DNA from: Cryptomeria japonica
Lineage: Eukaryota > Streptophyta > Pinopsida > Cupressales > Cupressaceae
NCBI RefSeq assembly: GCF_030272615.1
Contig: NC_081413.1
Coordinates: 17,122,285-17,186,284 of the forward strand
Direction: 5' to 3'
DNA: 64,000 bases
This document shows positions 44,644 through 56,248 of the stretch, piece by piece. The translations under genes and the position numbers were made by a program. Below the pieces are notes generated by a model. The model worked only from the letters and a program-made list of their open reading frames with translations, did not search any database and was not told where the DNA came from. Numbering within the stretch: position 1 is the first letter of the stretch; each line of letters opens with the position of its first letter.

Positions 44644-45970
44644 TGTTGGACATTGTTGCTACTAGGATATGTTGTTGTCATTGATGTCAACATATTCTTG
44701 CTCTGGTGATTGCAGATTGGTCTATTGGGATCATGGTTTGGTGTATGGAATATTTATAGTATCATTATGTTCTTTTGTATTGGTTTTGGTGATCTGGAAA
44801 GCTTAATTGATCATATCGGATGATCCGATTATGCAGTTTATTTATCTGATCAGAGTTTTGTAGAGTTCAGTATTTCCTTCGGTATATTCCAGTGTGATCA
44901 GATCTTGAACTGAGATTTTGGGATATTGTTTGGGATGGTCTTGTGTATCTTCATATCAGATGGTTTATATTTGGTGCTCCACAAGTTATCTTTTCTTTGT
45001 GATAGTTGTTGTTGTTTGAGTATTCTTAAGGTTCAAATGTTGATCGATGAAGATTTGAAAAGTGGTGTTGGTACAACTATTACTGATGATTCTAACGTGC
45101 TTTCTAGTGTTTCTTAAGTATGTCCTATTTGTTTTGATGATCCGCATTGATCATTGTGTGAGTTCTTGCTAATTTTTCTAAACCGGTGATGTTTTTCATG
45201 TTATGTGATTTTCTCGGTGGTGTAGCGTGTTGCGATTGTTCTTGGCATGATTATCGGTGATGATGAGCATTTGTATATTTATTCTAGGAACATGTTGTGT
45301 CATGTATATCATTATATTGGTCTGGTGTTCAGTCTTTGCATCATGTGAGGTAAGTTTGTAATTGTGAGTTGAGGGTTTAGACGCCCTTGTTGTCAAGGTT
45401 GATGATTTGTATCAATAGGTGATATTGTCATGTAATTTAGGTATGGTGGTTGTGTTTGTATTATCATAAAGTGGTGTATGTGTGAACAAGTGATTAATCC
45501 TTTGGTATTGTGATTGAGAAGAATTTGGTGTTGCAAAGCAGACAATTGTGCTTAACCGGAACTATTATCAAGCATTTGTAGATGCTATTCTTTCAGCTCA
45601 TTCCTCCTAGATTGTAGTTTGAATCTTGTTGTAAGTCAATGAGACTTCCCTAAGGGTTGTATCCTTCTGGGTCATTATCCTTTGAGCAGTGAGCTCTAGG
45701 TAGTGTGTCTGCATGTATGTGCATTCCCCATTGTAATATTTCCGCATACTACTGCAGAGTATCATCTTATTGTGGGTAGGTTCCCACCATGGTTTTTCCC
45801 TTAATCGGGTTTTCCACGTCAAAATCTTGGTGTTGTGTGTTGTGCTTTCAATTTTCTCATCTTTTTTATTGCTACAATTTATCAAATCTATATTTGTGGT
45901 TAAGTTTGTAGATCCAGTGAAAACTGATTCACCCCTCACCTTTAGTTTTCCTCCATTTCTATTGCCAACA
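44644..45970 (+). repeat. 3' LTR of element C
   Basis: From TGTTGGACATTGTTGC to TATTGCCAACA. It matches the 5' LTR without the D insertion. Confidence 0.92.
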
Positions 45971-47479
45971 CTTATATGATGATCTTATGTTATGGATGCA
46001 AATATGTACATGATGAAATGCAATATATTTTTGTTCTTTTCTGGGTTTTATATGTACTAAATGCAGACGAGTATATGGTTATGATTACATGCATGATGTA
46101 TATATTTTGTCTTTTTATGTTTTAAATGAAAATGCAAATGCTAATCAATGATACATGCAGGATATGATGCGATTGTAATATCTATATGTATGCATGAAAT
46201 GCTAATATGTTGTAATGTAGGTGCAAACTACATGAAATACAAGTATTTTTGGCATGTCATTATACTCAGTCATGTGATAGCAGGCTACACGGACTCAGGA
46301 AGGACAATGGAGGTCGATCAATAAAGGGGGATGGAAGGTAGAAGATATGGAAGTGTAAGAGCTTCTTGTGCTATTATCATCGTTGAGCTTTATTATGGCA
46401 AATAGGTTATGACCATCTAGGTATAAGTTCGACCTAGAAAATTATTGTACCCATTTGCATGGAGATCAGACAGTCAAACAAGGAATGCCCCAGTTCATAC
46501 TAAACTCGCAATGTTCTCATGTCCTTGGACAAGTCATAACATTCCTAAGAGACAATCCAGAGACAACAAAATAGGTGAACATATCCAATCATCGCCTTTC
46601 TAGTCAAAGACATCCTGGAGATATAATCTCTAGTCAGAGACATCCCAAAAAAGCTAAAAGATATGTCACCAAAAGATAAAATCAAAAGAAAACCAAGACT
46701 TGACACCAACACAATGAAATCCTCAAGTTATTTTTGTTTCTTGCCATATATGTTAACATGTTTGATTTGGTCACAATGTTGTTATCCTAATAAAGGATAG
46801 ATAATGCTAAAAACCATGTTGTTGCCAAAGTCTTCTTGTGTCTCCTTTGAAACTGGTTGAATCCATGAAACTGATACTTTATTGTGAAGAAGAACGAAAC
46901 TTTATTGCGGATCGGCGATGCAAAATAACTTTTTATTGTGAAATGTGAGAAAAGAAGGAGGAATAAAAAGATGATTCTCCTCAAAACATGTGGTGCTCAA
47001 GGTATCACTTCCATCACTAGATTTAGGATTTTGCCCCAGTTGCAGATTGGACCTGAATTATTATGGAAGGAAAGGGTGAAAAGGGGGATTTATTATGAAT
47101 GGCTAACCAATCTTAGGTAGATCAATAACAAGCCATGATGGGAATATGTAAATCTATTATGGAGAAGTAGGTTGTAAGTGTGTGCAAAATGAAAGGATAG
47201 GATTGAATCCTGAAGGAGGGAGGAACAATGTCTCTACACATGGTGTTGGTAACCCGGTTTTCACCATGGTACTTGCTCAAGGCACCACCGAATTGGTTTT
47301 CACCATCGTATGGATTTATTTCTTTTTACTTTTTTCGATTTGTTCAAAAAAAAATTGTGTCACAAGGTGCCTGTTTGCCAGGTTTTCACCAAGTAACGGT
47401 TTTTATGATTTTTTTTGTATTTTTGATATATTTTTTTATTTTGTTTGTATTTCTCATGATGGGATATTTTGAAAAACTA
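45971..47479 (-). other. Element B 3' region, part 2
   Basis: Downstream of the pol scrap on the minus strand and continuous with 36188-37527 across element C. No coding region is supported. Near 47228-47400 are three copies of a GGTTTTCACC(A/G) word in a T-rich stretch. Confidence 0.45.
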
Positions 47480-48088
47480 TGTGTAAAACCTGTGAAGATG
47501 CATGTTGTTGATAGGATCCTCCAAAGGTTCTCCATCTAGTGTTGAGAGTTGATATGCACCTAACCCATAAACTGTTGTGATGACATAAGGACCAAGACAA
47601 TCTGGTTCGAACTTGCCTTTCTTCTCTCTGTCTTGCTAGTTTTTAGGATTTTCTCTGAGAACTAAGTCACCCACCTCAAATGTGAGAGGCTTTACCTTAT
47701 GATTATAGCTACGTTGTTCCTTGACTGAATGATATGCTACTCCCTTGATTATATTCCTTGATGAAGAGACTAAGGTAGAATTACTAATGTGTGGACTACG
47801 TTCGCCCATATGCATGTCACCTATAGAATTTTGGGCATCCCTGACAATAAAGTCCCTCGAGAAAGTTCCATTAAAGGTCCATTGATGTGATATATCACCA
47901 AAAGGGAATGGATGTGTGGAACAAGTGGATGAAGGATGAAGGCTTATGATTACAAAAAGAAGTGAAAGCAGCATGGCATGATGGAGACTTAGGATCAACA
48001 AGAATACTTCTTGACTTATAATTTTATAATGTTTGCCCCCCCTTATTTTGATATTAGGGGAGATCAACTCTTGTTCTTTTTTCTTCAT
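47480..48088 (-). pseudogene. Element B pol C-terminal scrap
   Basis: Minus-strand frame 47636-48088 ends in VKPLTFEVGDLVLRENPKN. Just past a stop it reads on as KGKFEPDCLGPYVITTVYGL, then GAYQLSTLDGEPL, then NNMHLHRFY. This is the usual end of gypsy integrase regions. The 100 residues before it (for example QWTFNGTFSRDFIVRDAQNS) are not a recognisable integrase core. The scrap shows that B came from a normal gypsy element by loss of the middle of pol. Confidence 0.7.
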
Positions 48089-48581
48089 AGGACTTTTATC
48101 CTTGACTTTGATTTTTGCAGAGTCCGATAGCTTTTGATTTTGATTTGGACTGAAGGACTTCTCTTTATTTTTGACTTTTAGATTTTTCTTTTCAAAGCTT
48201 GATTTTTGATCCCCAATTAGTAAGGGCTTTTGTGATTCATGTTAATCCAAGTCTAGGAGCGGAGTGGAAATGGAATGAGTGGATGATATGATAAGGCTAT
48301 ATGAGTTTTCAAGAGGGCTGACAATATATTCAATAGATTCTTTGTTGGAACCTCTTAGGACTATTGATATCAAGAGCTTCTTGCACTGCTAGAGGAGATT
48401 TGCATTCAGACTTAGTAGCCAGAACACTAGGTGCTTCACACCCAATTCCTTGATATTGAAAATTATTTGTAGGTTATTCATGTCGACTAAATGTCTTAGG
48501 AGATAGTGGGAGTTGATCAACATGAAATATATACTCACCACATCCCATATCTTTAACCTTGAATTTTTCTTTTAGCTCTAC

Positions 48582-49170
48582 TTATTTTGATGTAGAATCT
48601 TTCAATGATTCTGGATCCACATATGCTAATGACGGAGTTGCTTCTCTATTAATTGGAATTATTATCTCTGATCTTGGTCGCAGGTTATTGTAATATATGA
48701 ATGGATTTGGATCACCTTTTATTATTACTTCAACTCCATTGTGAGGAAATTTGATACATTGATGATATGTTGATGGTATTGCTCTTATTTCATGTATCCA
48801 TGGACATCCCAAAAGTATGTTATATGTGAGATCTAAATCAAGGACTTGACAAACCACATCCCTCGTGACTAGACCAATTCTCAATGTTAATATGATTGTT
48901 CCCTTGGATGAGCATTCTTCATCATCTTATGCTTTTATGGTGATCTTGTTCTTTGAATTCATAGTTTGTTCAAAATATCCCAATTGCTTAATGGTGTTCA
49001 ATGTACAAATATTCAAACCTTCTCCTCCATCTATCAAGACTCCTTTGATATGGTTTTTGTGGACAAAGGCCTCAATGTAGAGGGGTGCATTGTGTGGTTG
49101 GCATATCGATATGTCATCTGCTTCTGTGAATGTAAGGCAATGCGGAGTGGAGAGGCATCCCACCATGGCT
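48582..49170 (-). pseudogene. Element B protease
   Basis: Frame 48927-49166 has the DGG-type active site VLIDGGEGLNICTLNTIKQL preceded by NAPLYIEAFVHKN. Frame 48582-48884 carries YNILLGCPWIHEIRAIPSTY and HQCIKFPHNG. Both are typical of Athila/Tat-type gypsy proteases. A frameshift separates the two parts. Confidence 0.75.
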
Positions 49171-49175
49171 TGAAA

Positions 49176-51555
49176 CTAGTCCATATTCAAATCAATGGGT
49201 ATGGAAGTCTCTCTCAAATTTTTGTCAAGAATAACTTTGTGTGAAGTGGATATGCGTAATATCTCATGAATTGAGATGAGTGTGGGTGTTTTCCCTAGCT
49301 GATCTACATGGTCATATTGATTCTTGACGGATGATGAAGAGGGTGTGGTTTTAGATGGAGCACCTTGTAAGGTGAATTTGCCTTGACAAGTTGTGACATT
49401 GCATTCAGGGGTTGACAAAGAGGATGAAGGTCCAACACTTTTTAAAACAAATTTACTCTTTTGGGTAGAACCCTCAAGATATTTGTCCTTTATGATGATG
49501 GTTGAAACATGATTATCCATTTAAATGCGATTAATAGTAAAATCGTAGTCATAAGATATCTTGGTATAATTAGCTTGATTATCTGTACTTTTGGCTTTTC
49601 TCTTGTAATGTTTAGGAAATGGCTCCTTGAACACACATGCTCTTCATTGGAGGTGTGACCATCAACCTCTATATCACCTCTATCAATGAGATCATGTATG
49701 ATATTCTTTAATTTGTGACAATTGCTAGTTAAATGCCCTTTACTTTTATGATATTCACAATATTCATCATCATTCCACCAATTTGGTTTTACTTTAGGCT
49801 TATATGGTGGATTATCTGAAATTGTTATAAGCTTGTTTGCCACTAACTTCTTGAATTTTGTTTCAATCGATTCTCCCAACGGTGTGTACTTTCTTTGAGG
49901 GTTTATCGACCTTTGAGCATTCACTTGATTGTTTATATTAGAAGAACTTGCACCAGGGTAACTTATCTTAGGTTTCACCATGTTTGCATCAACAACTCCA
50001 TCATTCATTGTATTATTATTCTTGTTCCAAAAATGGGGTTTTTCTTTCCCTTTTGATTCATCTTTGTTTTCTTTATATATCTTGATAATACCTTGCTCAA
50101 TAAGGACTTTTTCTGTTGCTAATCCTTTCTCAATGACCTCCTTGAAAGTGGAAAAACAAGATTTTCTCAAGTCATACCCAATGTCTTTATTAACATTCTG
50201 AGTGAACATTTCTACCATTTGTTTCTACGAAATCTCACAAGAACATCTACTAGCCAAGTTTCTCCACCTTTGTAGGAAATCTGAAAAAGACTCCCCATCT
50301 TTTTGTTTAGTGTTACTCAAGATAGAAATCGATGCATCTGTCTCAATGTTGTATGAAAAATGTTGTATAAAATCCTCTACTAGATCACTTCATGATTTGA
50401 TTCCAGGTGGAAGTTGGGAGAACCATTCCATAGCTTGTCTGCCTAAGATTTGTGGGAACAATCTCTTCAAGTATGTTTCTTTTCCTGCTACCTCAATGCA
50501 AGTTGTGAAAAATTCTCTTATGTGTGCCTTAGGATCCCCTTTGCCTCTATACTTTTCAAATTTTGGTGTCACAAAATGTGGAGGAAATGGAGGCATTAGA
50601 ATGCTTCTATCAAATGGGTAAGGACGTATATCTTTCATTGTGAACTATTGATTTGGTATATTCAGGTCTCCCATTTGCTTTTGCAAATCCTTGATTTGTT
50701 GTTGCAAGTCATTCTTGGGTGGAGATTTATGTCTTTGACTAAGTCCCATGCCTGAGACACTGAGCGGAGGAGGAGGGATATATTTCATGTAAGGGTGATA
50801 CTGGTCATAAATGTGCTCATATGGAGGGGGTCTATAATGATACTACATGTAAGGACCACCGGGTATAGTATTGTGATAGGAAGTATTGTGTCTATTTTGA
50901 CCATGCACATCATGTCCATGAGTGTAGGGGATTTCATAAGATTGATCTAAAGTGTTGCCCCCAAATCTGACACGAGATCTTCTCGTGTCAAGATTTTGAA
51001 TATGTCCTTGTGTAGAGTTGTATCCTTTAGCATGACCATAAGTATTGGCATGTTGTTGGGTATGCATATTAGTGTTAGACCTCCAGGTATGATTACGAGA
51101 TTGTTCATGAGAGATTCTATCATAACTGGAATGAGAATGAGTGTATGTGTTTGGAATTTTAGGTTTTTGAAATAGGGAGGAAGGTGACTCAGGCATGAGA
51201 CATTGTCTTCTATGACCACCACTACTAGGCCTCCTAAGCCTTGTATTATCTTGATTTGCTTGATTTGGATCATCCTCCAAAATTTGTGACATACCAAAAT
51301 CATGGGGTAATCTTGTTCCACTTTGTGCCATGACTTGGAAGAAGTATTGTCTATCTCTTTCATGATCTCTTGAACCAATTTGTTAAAATTGGGATCCATG
51401 ATAGTTTCCTCGACCTCTACATAATCCATAGATGCATTATCATTGTCATCATCATTTCCATTGTTGTTTTATCATTGTCATTGTCTGGTATATTACTGCG
51501 ATTGTCAAATGGATTGTAAAATTTATCTCCATCAAACTCATAAGTACTCATGTTT
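49176..51555 (-). pseudogene. Element B gag (broken)
   Basis: It starts near 51555 with MSTYEFDGDKFYNPFDN in a short frame. A Ser/Arg/His/Asn-rich region at 50843-51429 follows in two frames. The gag core lies at 50390-50638 (PKFEKYRGKGDPKAHIREFF, then RQAMEWFSQLPPG), and the 242-residue tail at 49490-50218. That tail holds KFKKLVANKLITI and a modified zinc knuckle YCEYHKSKGHLTSNCHKLK, then LIDRGDIEV. A Ser/Thr-rich linker (49176-49520) leads to the protease. The modified knuckle is the Athila/Tat style. Confidence 0.82.
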
Positions 51556-54500
51556 AAAGACCTGAGAGCTTCTTCAGCTTCCCTTCTAGACCTTTATGAA
51601 TGGGTTTCAACCATGGACTAAAGTCTTGACCAAAATAAAAGGTAGGATGAAAATGCAAAGACTATGGAAGACCAAGAGGAGTATGAAGTGTAGATGAATC
51701 TAGGGTAAACTTGCAATGTCCAAGAGTGTAAGACCAAAGTATGTGTGTTTTTAGAGTAAGTTATGGCTTCCAAAGAGATGATGGATTCTTGATGAGGTAA
51801 GTTGACCTTGACTCAAGAAGACCAAATGAGACCCTAAGATGATAGATCTTGATACGGGAATCACCTAGTGTTGTGTTGTAGTATATTTGCAAACTGTGAT
51901 GAGGGTAAGCAAAGTAACCTTTTGACTCAAATTTGGAAAATATGTATGAGGGTAACGCAAGTGAAGGAAAATGATGACTGTGTGACCAAGACAAGTTGAC
52001 TGAAAAATGAAGCCCTATCGGAAGTAGCTTTAGAAGTTCTTTCAATCTAAAAACTTAAGCCCTTTTGTTCTTGACAATTTTTCTGCAATTTATCAATTGT
52101 GAACATAGACAAAGTTTTACTAAACTCATACATGATTTCCCAAACACAGTTATAGTAAACATAGACGTGATTTTTGGTGATAATGACAACTTTTTTAGCT
52201 TGAGATTCACAGACACGATTCTGCTTTGCACAGATGCAAAAATCCAACAAAGACACTATTTCTGACAACACAAATGCGATTTTACAGTTTTTTCTGGTAA
52301 ATGTGACAGTATATTTCTCTGATACCCAAATGTGATTCTGCTTTGCACAAATGTGATTTCCCAACATAGACGTGGTTTAAACTGACACAGACACGATTCT
52401 GAAAATATTTTGCAGTTCTGTCCAATTGTAAAGTTGTTGAATGTGACCAAATCTTAATATTTCTACTTTTAGTGGCAAGAAAACACAGCAAAATATTGAA
52501 GACCCAATGTCTGAAGGTGTTTTTGTCCAAAAATAATAGTATTTAAAGTGTGATATTGATTGTGAAATGTCCTTGTTTGTTTTGCATATACTTGGAAAAC
52601 ACGGTAGACACAACATTTATTTAAAAATGTTTGATTGATTCTTTGATAATGAAGATAAGTACAAATCCTAAAGTTGGTTGGGACAATAGTTGTTGGATCT
52701 CACTTGGTTTCCCAACTACGCTTATTCAAAGCAAATACTTAGATGCTTGACCCCACTGGCTCCCCTCCACAACACTCACTTCTTTGGGGTAGTCAAGCAC
52801 CAATCCCCATGAAAAATCCTTGTGGTGAACTTTGTATCTCTACTAAGAACTGAAAGAATGTGAGACGGTATCAGAGGTCCAACCTCCTATACCAACAACT
52901 AGAATGCTTTTGGTTTCTAACACAAAAAGGTGTCTAGTAAGGGCATCCGTTTGGGTGGCTATAATCAATAGTGTGTTATGCTTCATTAAATGGAAGGCCT
53001 TCCAGCCTATAGAGGTTGTTCTCTATAGGGTTAATGGGGATTCATAACATCATTATAGCAGCAGACATGGTTTAAACTGACACAGATGCGAATCTAAAAA
53101 TATTTTGTTGTTCTGTCCAATTGTAAAGTTGTTGAATGTGACCAAATCTTAATGTTTCAACTTTTAGTGGCAAGAAAACACATCAAAATAGTGAAGACCC
53201 AATGTATGAAGGTGTTTTTGTCCAAAAATAATAGTGTTTCAATGTGTGATATTGATTGTGAAATGTCCTTGTTTGTTTTGCATACACTTGGAAAACACGG
53301 TAGACACAACGTTTGTTTAAAAATGTTTGATTGATTCTTTGATAATGAAGACAAGTACAAATCCTAAAGCTGGCCAGAACAATAGTTTTTGGATCTCACT
53401 TGGTTTCCCAACTACGCTTATTCAAAGAGAATACTTAGATGTTTGACCCCACTAGCTCCCCTCCACGACACTCACTTCTTTGTGGCAGCCAAGTTCCAGT
53501 CCCCATGAAAACTCCTCGTGGTGAACTTTGTATCTCTACTAAGAATCGTAAGAATGTGAGATGGTATCAGAGGTCCAACCTCCTATACCAACAACTAGAA
53601 GGTTTTTGGTTTCTACCATAAAAAGGTGTCTAGTAAGGGCATTCGTTTGGGTGGCTATAATCAACAGTGTGTTACGCTTCTATAAATGGAAGGCCCCCTA
53701 GCCTATAAAGGTTGTGCTCTATAGGGTTTATGAGGAGTCATAACATCATTATAGTAGCAGACGCAGTTTAAACTGACACAGACACAGTTCTGAAAATATT
53801 TTGCAGTTCTGTCCAATTGTAAAGTTGTTGAATATGACCAAATCTTAATGTTTCAACTTTTAGTGGCAAGAAAACACAACAAAATAGTGAAGACCCAATG
53901 TCTGAAGGTGTTTTTGTCCAAAAATAATAGTGTTTCAATTTAAAGTGTGCTATTGATTGTGAAATGTCCTTGTTTGATTTGCATACACTTGGAAAACATG
54001 GTAGACACAACGTTTGTTTAAAAATGTTTGATTGATTCTTTGATAATGAAGACAAGTACAAATCCTAAAGCTGGCCAGGACAATAGTTGTTGGATCTCAC
54101 TTGCTTTCCCAACTACGCTTATTCAAAGCAGATACTTAGATGCTTGACCCCACTAGCTCCCCTCCACGACACTCACTTCTTTGGGCCAGCCAAGCACCAA
54201 TCCCCATGAAAAATCCTCGTGGTGAACTTTGTATCTCTACTAAGAACCGTAAGAATGTGAGACAGTATCAGAGGTCCAACCTCCTATACCAACAACTAGA
54301 AGGTTTTTGGTTTCTAACACAAAAAGGTGTCTAGTAAGGGAATTTGTTTGAGTGGCTATAATCAACAATGTGTTACGCTTTGTTAAATGAAAGGCCTCCC
54401 AGCCTATAGAGGTTGCTCTCTATAGGGTTTATGGGGATTCATAACGTCGTTATAGAAGCATGTAACACCCGTTGCTTACAACTTTCATCATAAACACTTT

Positions 54501-55468
54501 TATTTATAGTGGCTTGTAATAGCTTGGCTTTAGCCCATTACCACTTGGGTCGTTCCCTCTCACTTGGCCTTATGGGCTACTCGAGAGTTAGGCCCTATAA
54601 AAGGTAAAACAAAAAAAAATCCTATTGCTCAAGACACAAAAGACACTTGTTAATTTTAGAGCACCAATTGAAATGTATGCTAGACTAAAGAAGACAAAGC
54701 AAGCGATTTCAAAATCAAATCTTTGCCAAAGGTCCTACACCAAACTTTTTAGTAGTTGTGAAATGATACCCCTCTTGTAAGCACACAAGTTAGGTAATTT
54801 TTTAGAAATCCCAAATGACTTTGTAAAATAGGGGCCTTCAACAAAATGTCTTCTCCTTTTCACACAGCTGCACCACTTCATTAGTCTATACAAAAGAGAT
54901 TAGGGTAAAACCAAAACCTAAAAACCCTAAAATGAAGTGAAATGAAAATTGAAAACATAGACGTGGCTATACCAAACCCAAACACAAAAAGATGATGCAA
55001 ACACAAAAATAGAGCACCAAGATGCAATTTAGGAACCCAGACCTGCAAAACAAACAGAAAAGCATAAACGCAGAAAAAGCTTACGCAAACACGATTTATG
55101 AACAAGGACGCGAAAAAAACTTCGCAGACGCGACTTCCAAAAAACCTAGCCTACAAAACAGAAAAACAACCCTACAAAACATAAACACGATAATACAAAA
55201 CCTAGACACAGAAATACATCAGAAACGTGACATTAAACAATCCAGACGTGATTTCTGGATCTGAGATCTACAAAGCAAAAAGACAAATCAGAAACGCAAC
55301 CACAATCATCGTAGACACGAAGGTCGAGAAAAAATGCGGTAAGATCAGTCATAGACGCAAAAAAAAAGAGAATCGTCACAAAATCCAACCTACAACTTTT
55401 CAAAAACACAAATCTGAAAACAAGATGTCAAAATAAAAGGGACAAGAGTCCCACCGGGTGTGTCAAAA
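51556..55468 (-). other. Element B long 5' leader, repetitive
   Basis: Nearly 4 kb between the 5' LTR and gag without a credible ORF. It holds three tandem copies of a 0.7-kb unit (52370-54460) and many scattered short words of the type AGACRCGATTT. Next to the LTR, minus strand TTTTGACACACCCGGTGGGA is the presumed primer site; its tRNA is not identified. Confidence 0.6.
52370..54460. repeat. Triple tandem repeat of about 695 bases
   Basis: The same landmark (ATGTGACCAAATCTTAAT or ATATGACC...) occurs at 52441, 53136 and 53832, spacing 695 and 696 bases. Each unit runs from GGTTTAAACTGACACAGA to CATAACATCATTATAG(C/T)AGCAG, with scattered substitutions and a few small indels. The third unit stops near 54460. 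Confidence 0.92.
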
Positions 55469-56248
55469 TGTATACATTGAAAAGTGATGATGAAAATAAT
55501 AATATTGAAAGACTAACAAAGATCCAACCACAAAAACCCTAGCCTAACAATGAAAAGCATCCACCATACACAAATGAAGATACCTAAGATCATGCAAATA
55601 AACAATAAAAAAACAAGATATACCATTCACATGTCAAGTAGGTTCTCAATCTTCATTGTCTCCTATCTCCATTGATCTTGTTTGATATATTTGCTCTCAG
55701 ATTTTATGTGTGCACAAGAGCTCAACAAAGAACGGATTGTGGTTGATAGCTTGATCGCAATAAGGCTTGATTTCATAAGATTGATTAAGTCATTAGGGTT
55801 TTTAATGAAGGAGAGTATCCTCTTGTATAGAAGACATTGTAGGAAATGAAGGGATAAGATTGGGAGGTGTAAAGGTAAATGGTTGGTTAGGATTAAAGGG
55901 TAGGTAGATGAAATTGGAAAATAATGAGAGGGTAGGTGGTGTAGGAATTAAGAGATAAATGACAAAAGTCATGGATTAGAAAAGGCTAATGAATTAATTA
56001 AATAAATAAAGATTTATTTAATTAATAGATGAAAGGAGATAATTAAATAAATAAAAATCTTTATTTAATTAGGAAGGGATAACTTAAATAAATAATAATA
56101 TTCATTTGAATGAGAAAAGGCTAGAAAGGGCTAACGTGAATTAATTAAAAAAATAAAGATTTATTCAATTAATAGAAGAATTAGGATCAAATAATTAAAT
56201 AAATAAAAATATATATTTAATTAAACAGGACAATCTTAGATGTCTACA
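55469..56248 (-). repeat. 5' LTR of element B
   Basis: Plus-strand ends are TGTATACATTGAAAAG and GATGTCTACA. It is the SINE-free partner of 35264-36174. Confidence 0.88.

Larger units (their letters stand above)
37528..45970 (+). mobile_element. Copia element C (SIRE/Maximus-like), nested in B
   Basis: Plus-strand copia element. It has a 5' LTR (37528-40128, split by solo LTR D), primer site, gag, protease, integrase, RT, RNase H, polypurine tract and 3' LTR (44644-45970). Flanks CCTGT (37523-37527) and CTTAT (45971-45975) could be one 5-bp target with two C-to-T or G-to-A changes. More than 15 in-frame stops make it dead. The long LTRs and several polypurine-like runs before the 3' LTR resemble the SIRE/Maximus type; that lineage call is inference. 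Confidence 0.9.
35264..56248 (-). mobile_element. Gypsy element B (Athila/Tat-like), pol-less, host of nested insertions
   Basis: The LTRs 35264-36174 and 55469-56248 flank it. The 5-bp flanks TATAG (35259-35263) and TATGG (56249-56253) fit a target duplication with one change. On the minus strand the order is 5' LTR, long repetitive leader, gag, protease, a short C-terminal scrap of pol, 3' region with tandem repeats, polypurine tract and 3' LTR. RT, RNase H and the integrase core are absent, so B depended on another element. Copia element C (37528-45970) is inserted in its 3' region. Without C, B is about 12.5 kb long. Confidence 0.8.

Noticed and set aside
47182-47539. Two overlapping plus-strand ORFs with aromatic-rich sequence
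   Set aside because: The DNA is a T-rich untranslated part of element B, and the GGTTTTCACC repeats explain the peptide repeats.
52370-54460. Tandem array considered as a CRISPR or origin array
   Set aside because: Units are about 695 bases without short repeat-spacer structure, and they lie in the leader of a plant retrotransposon.
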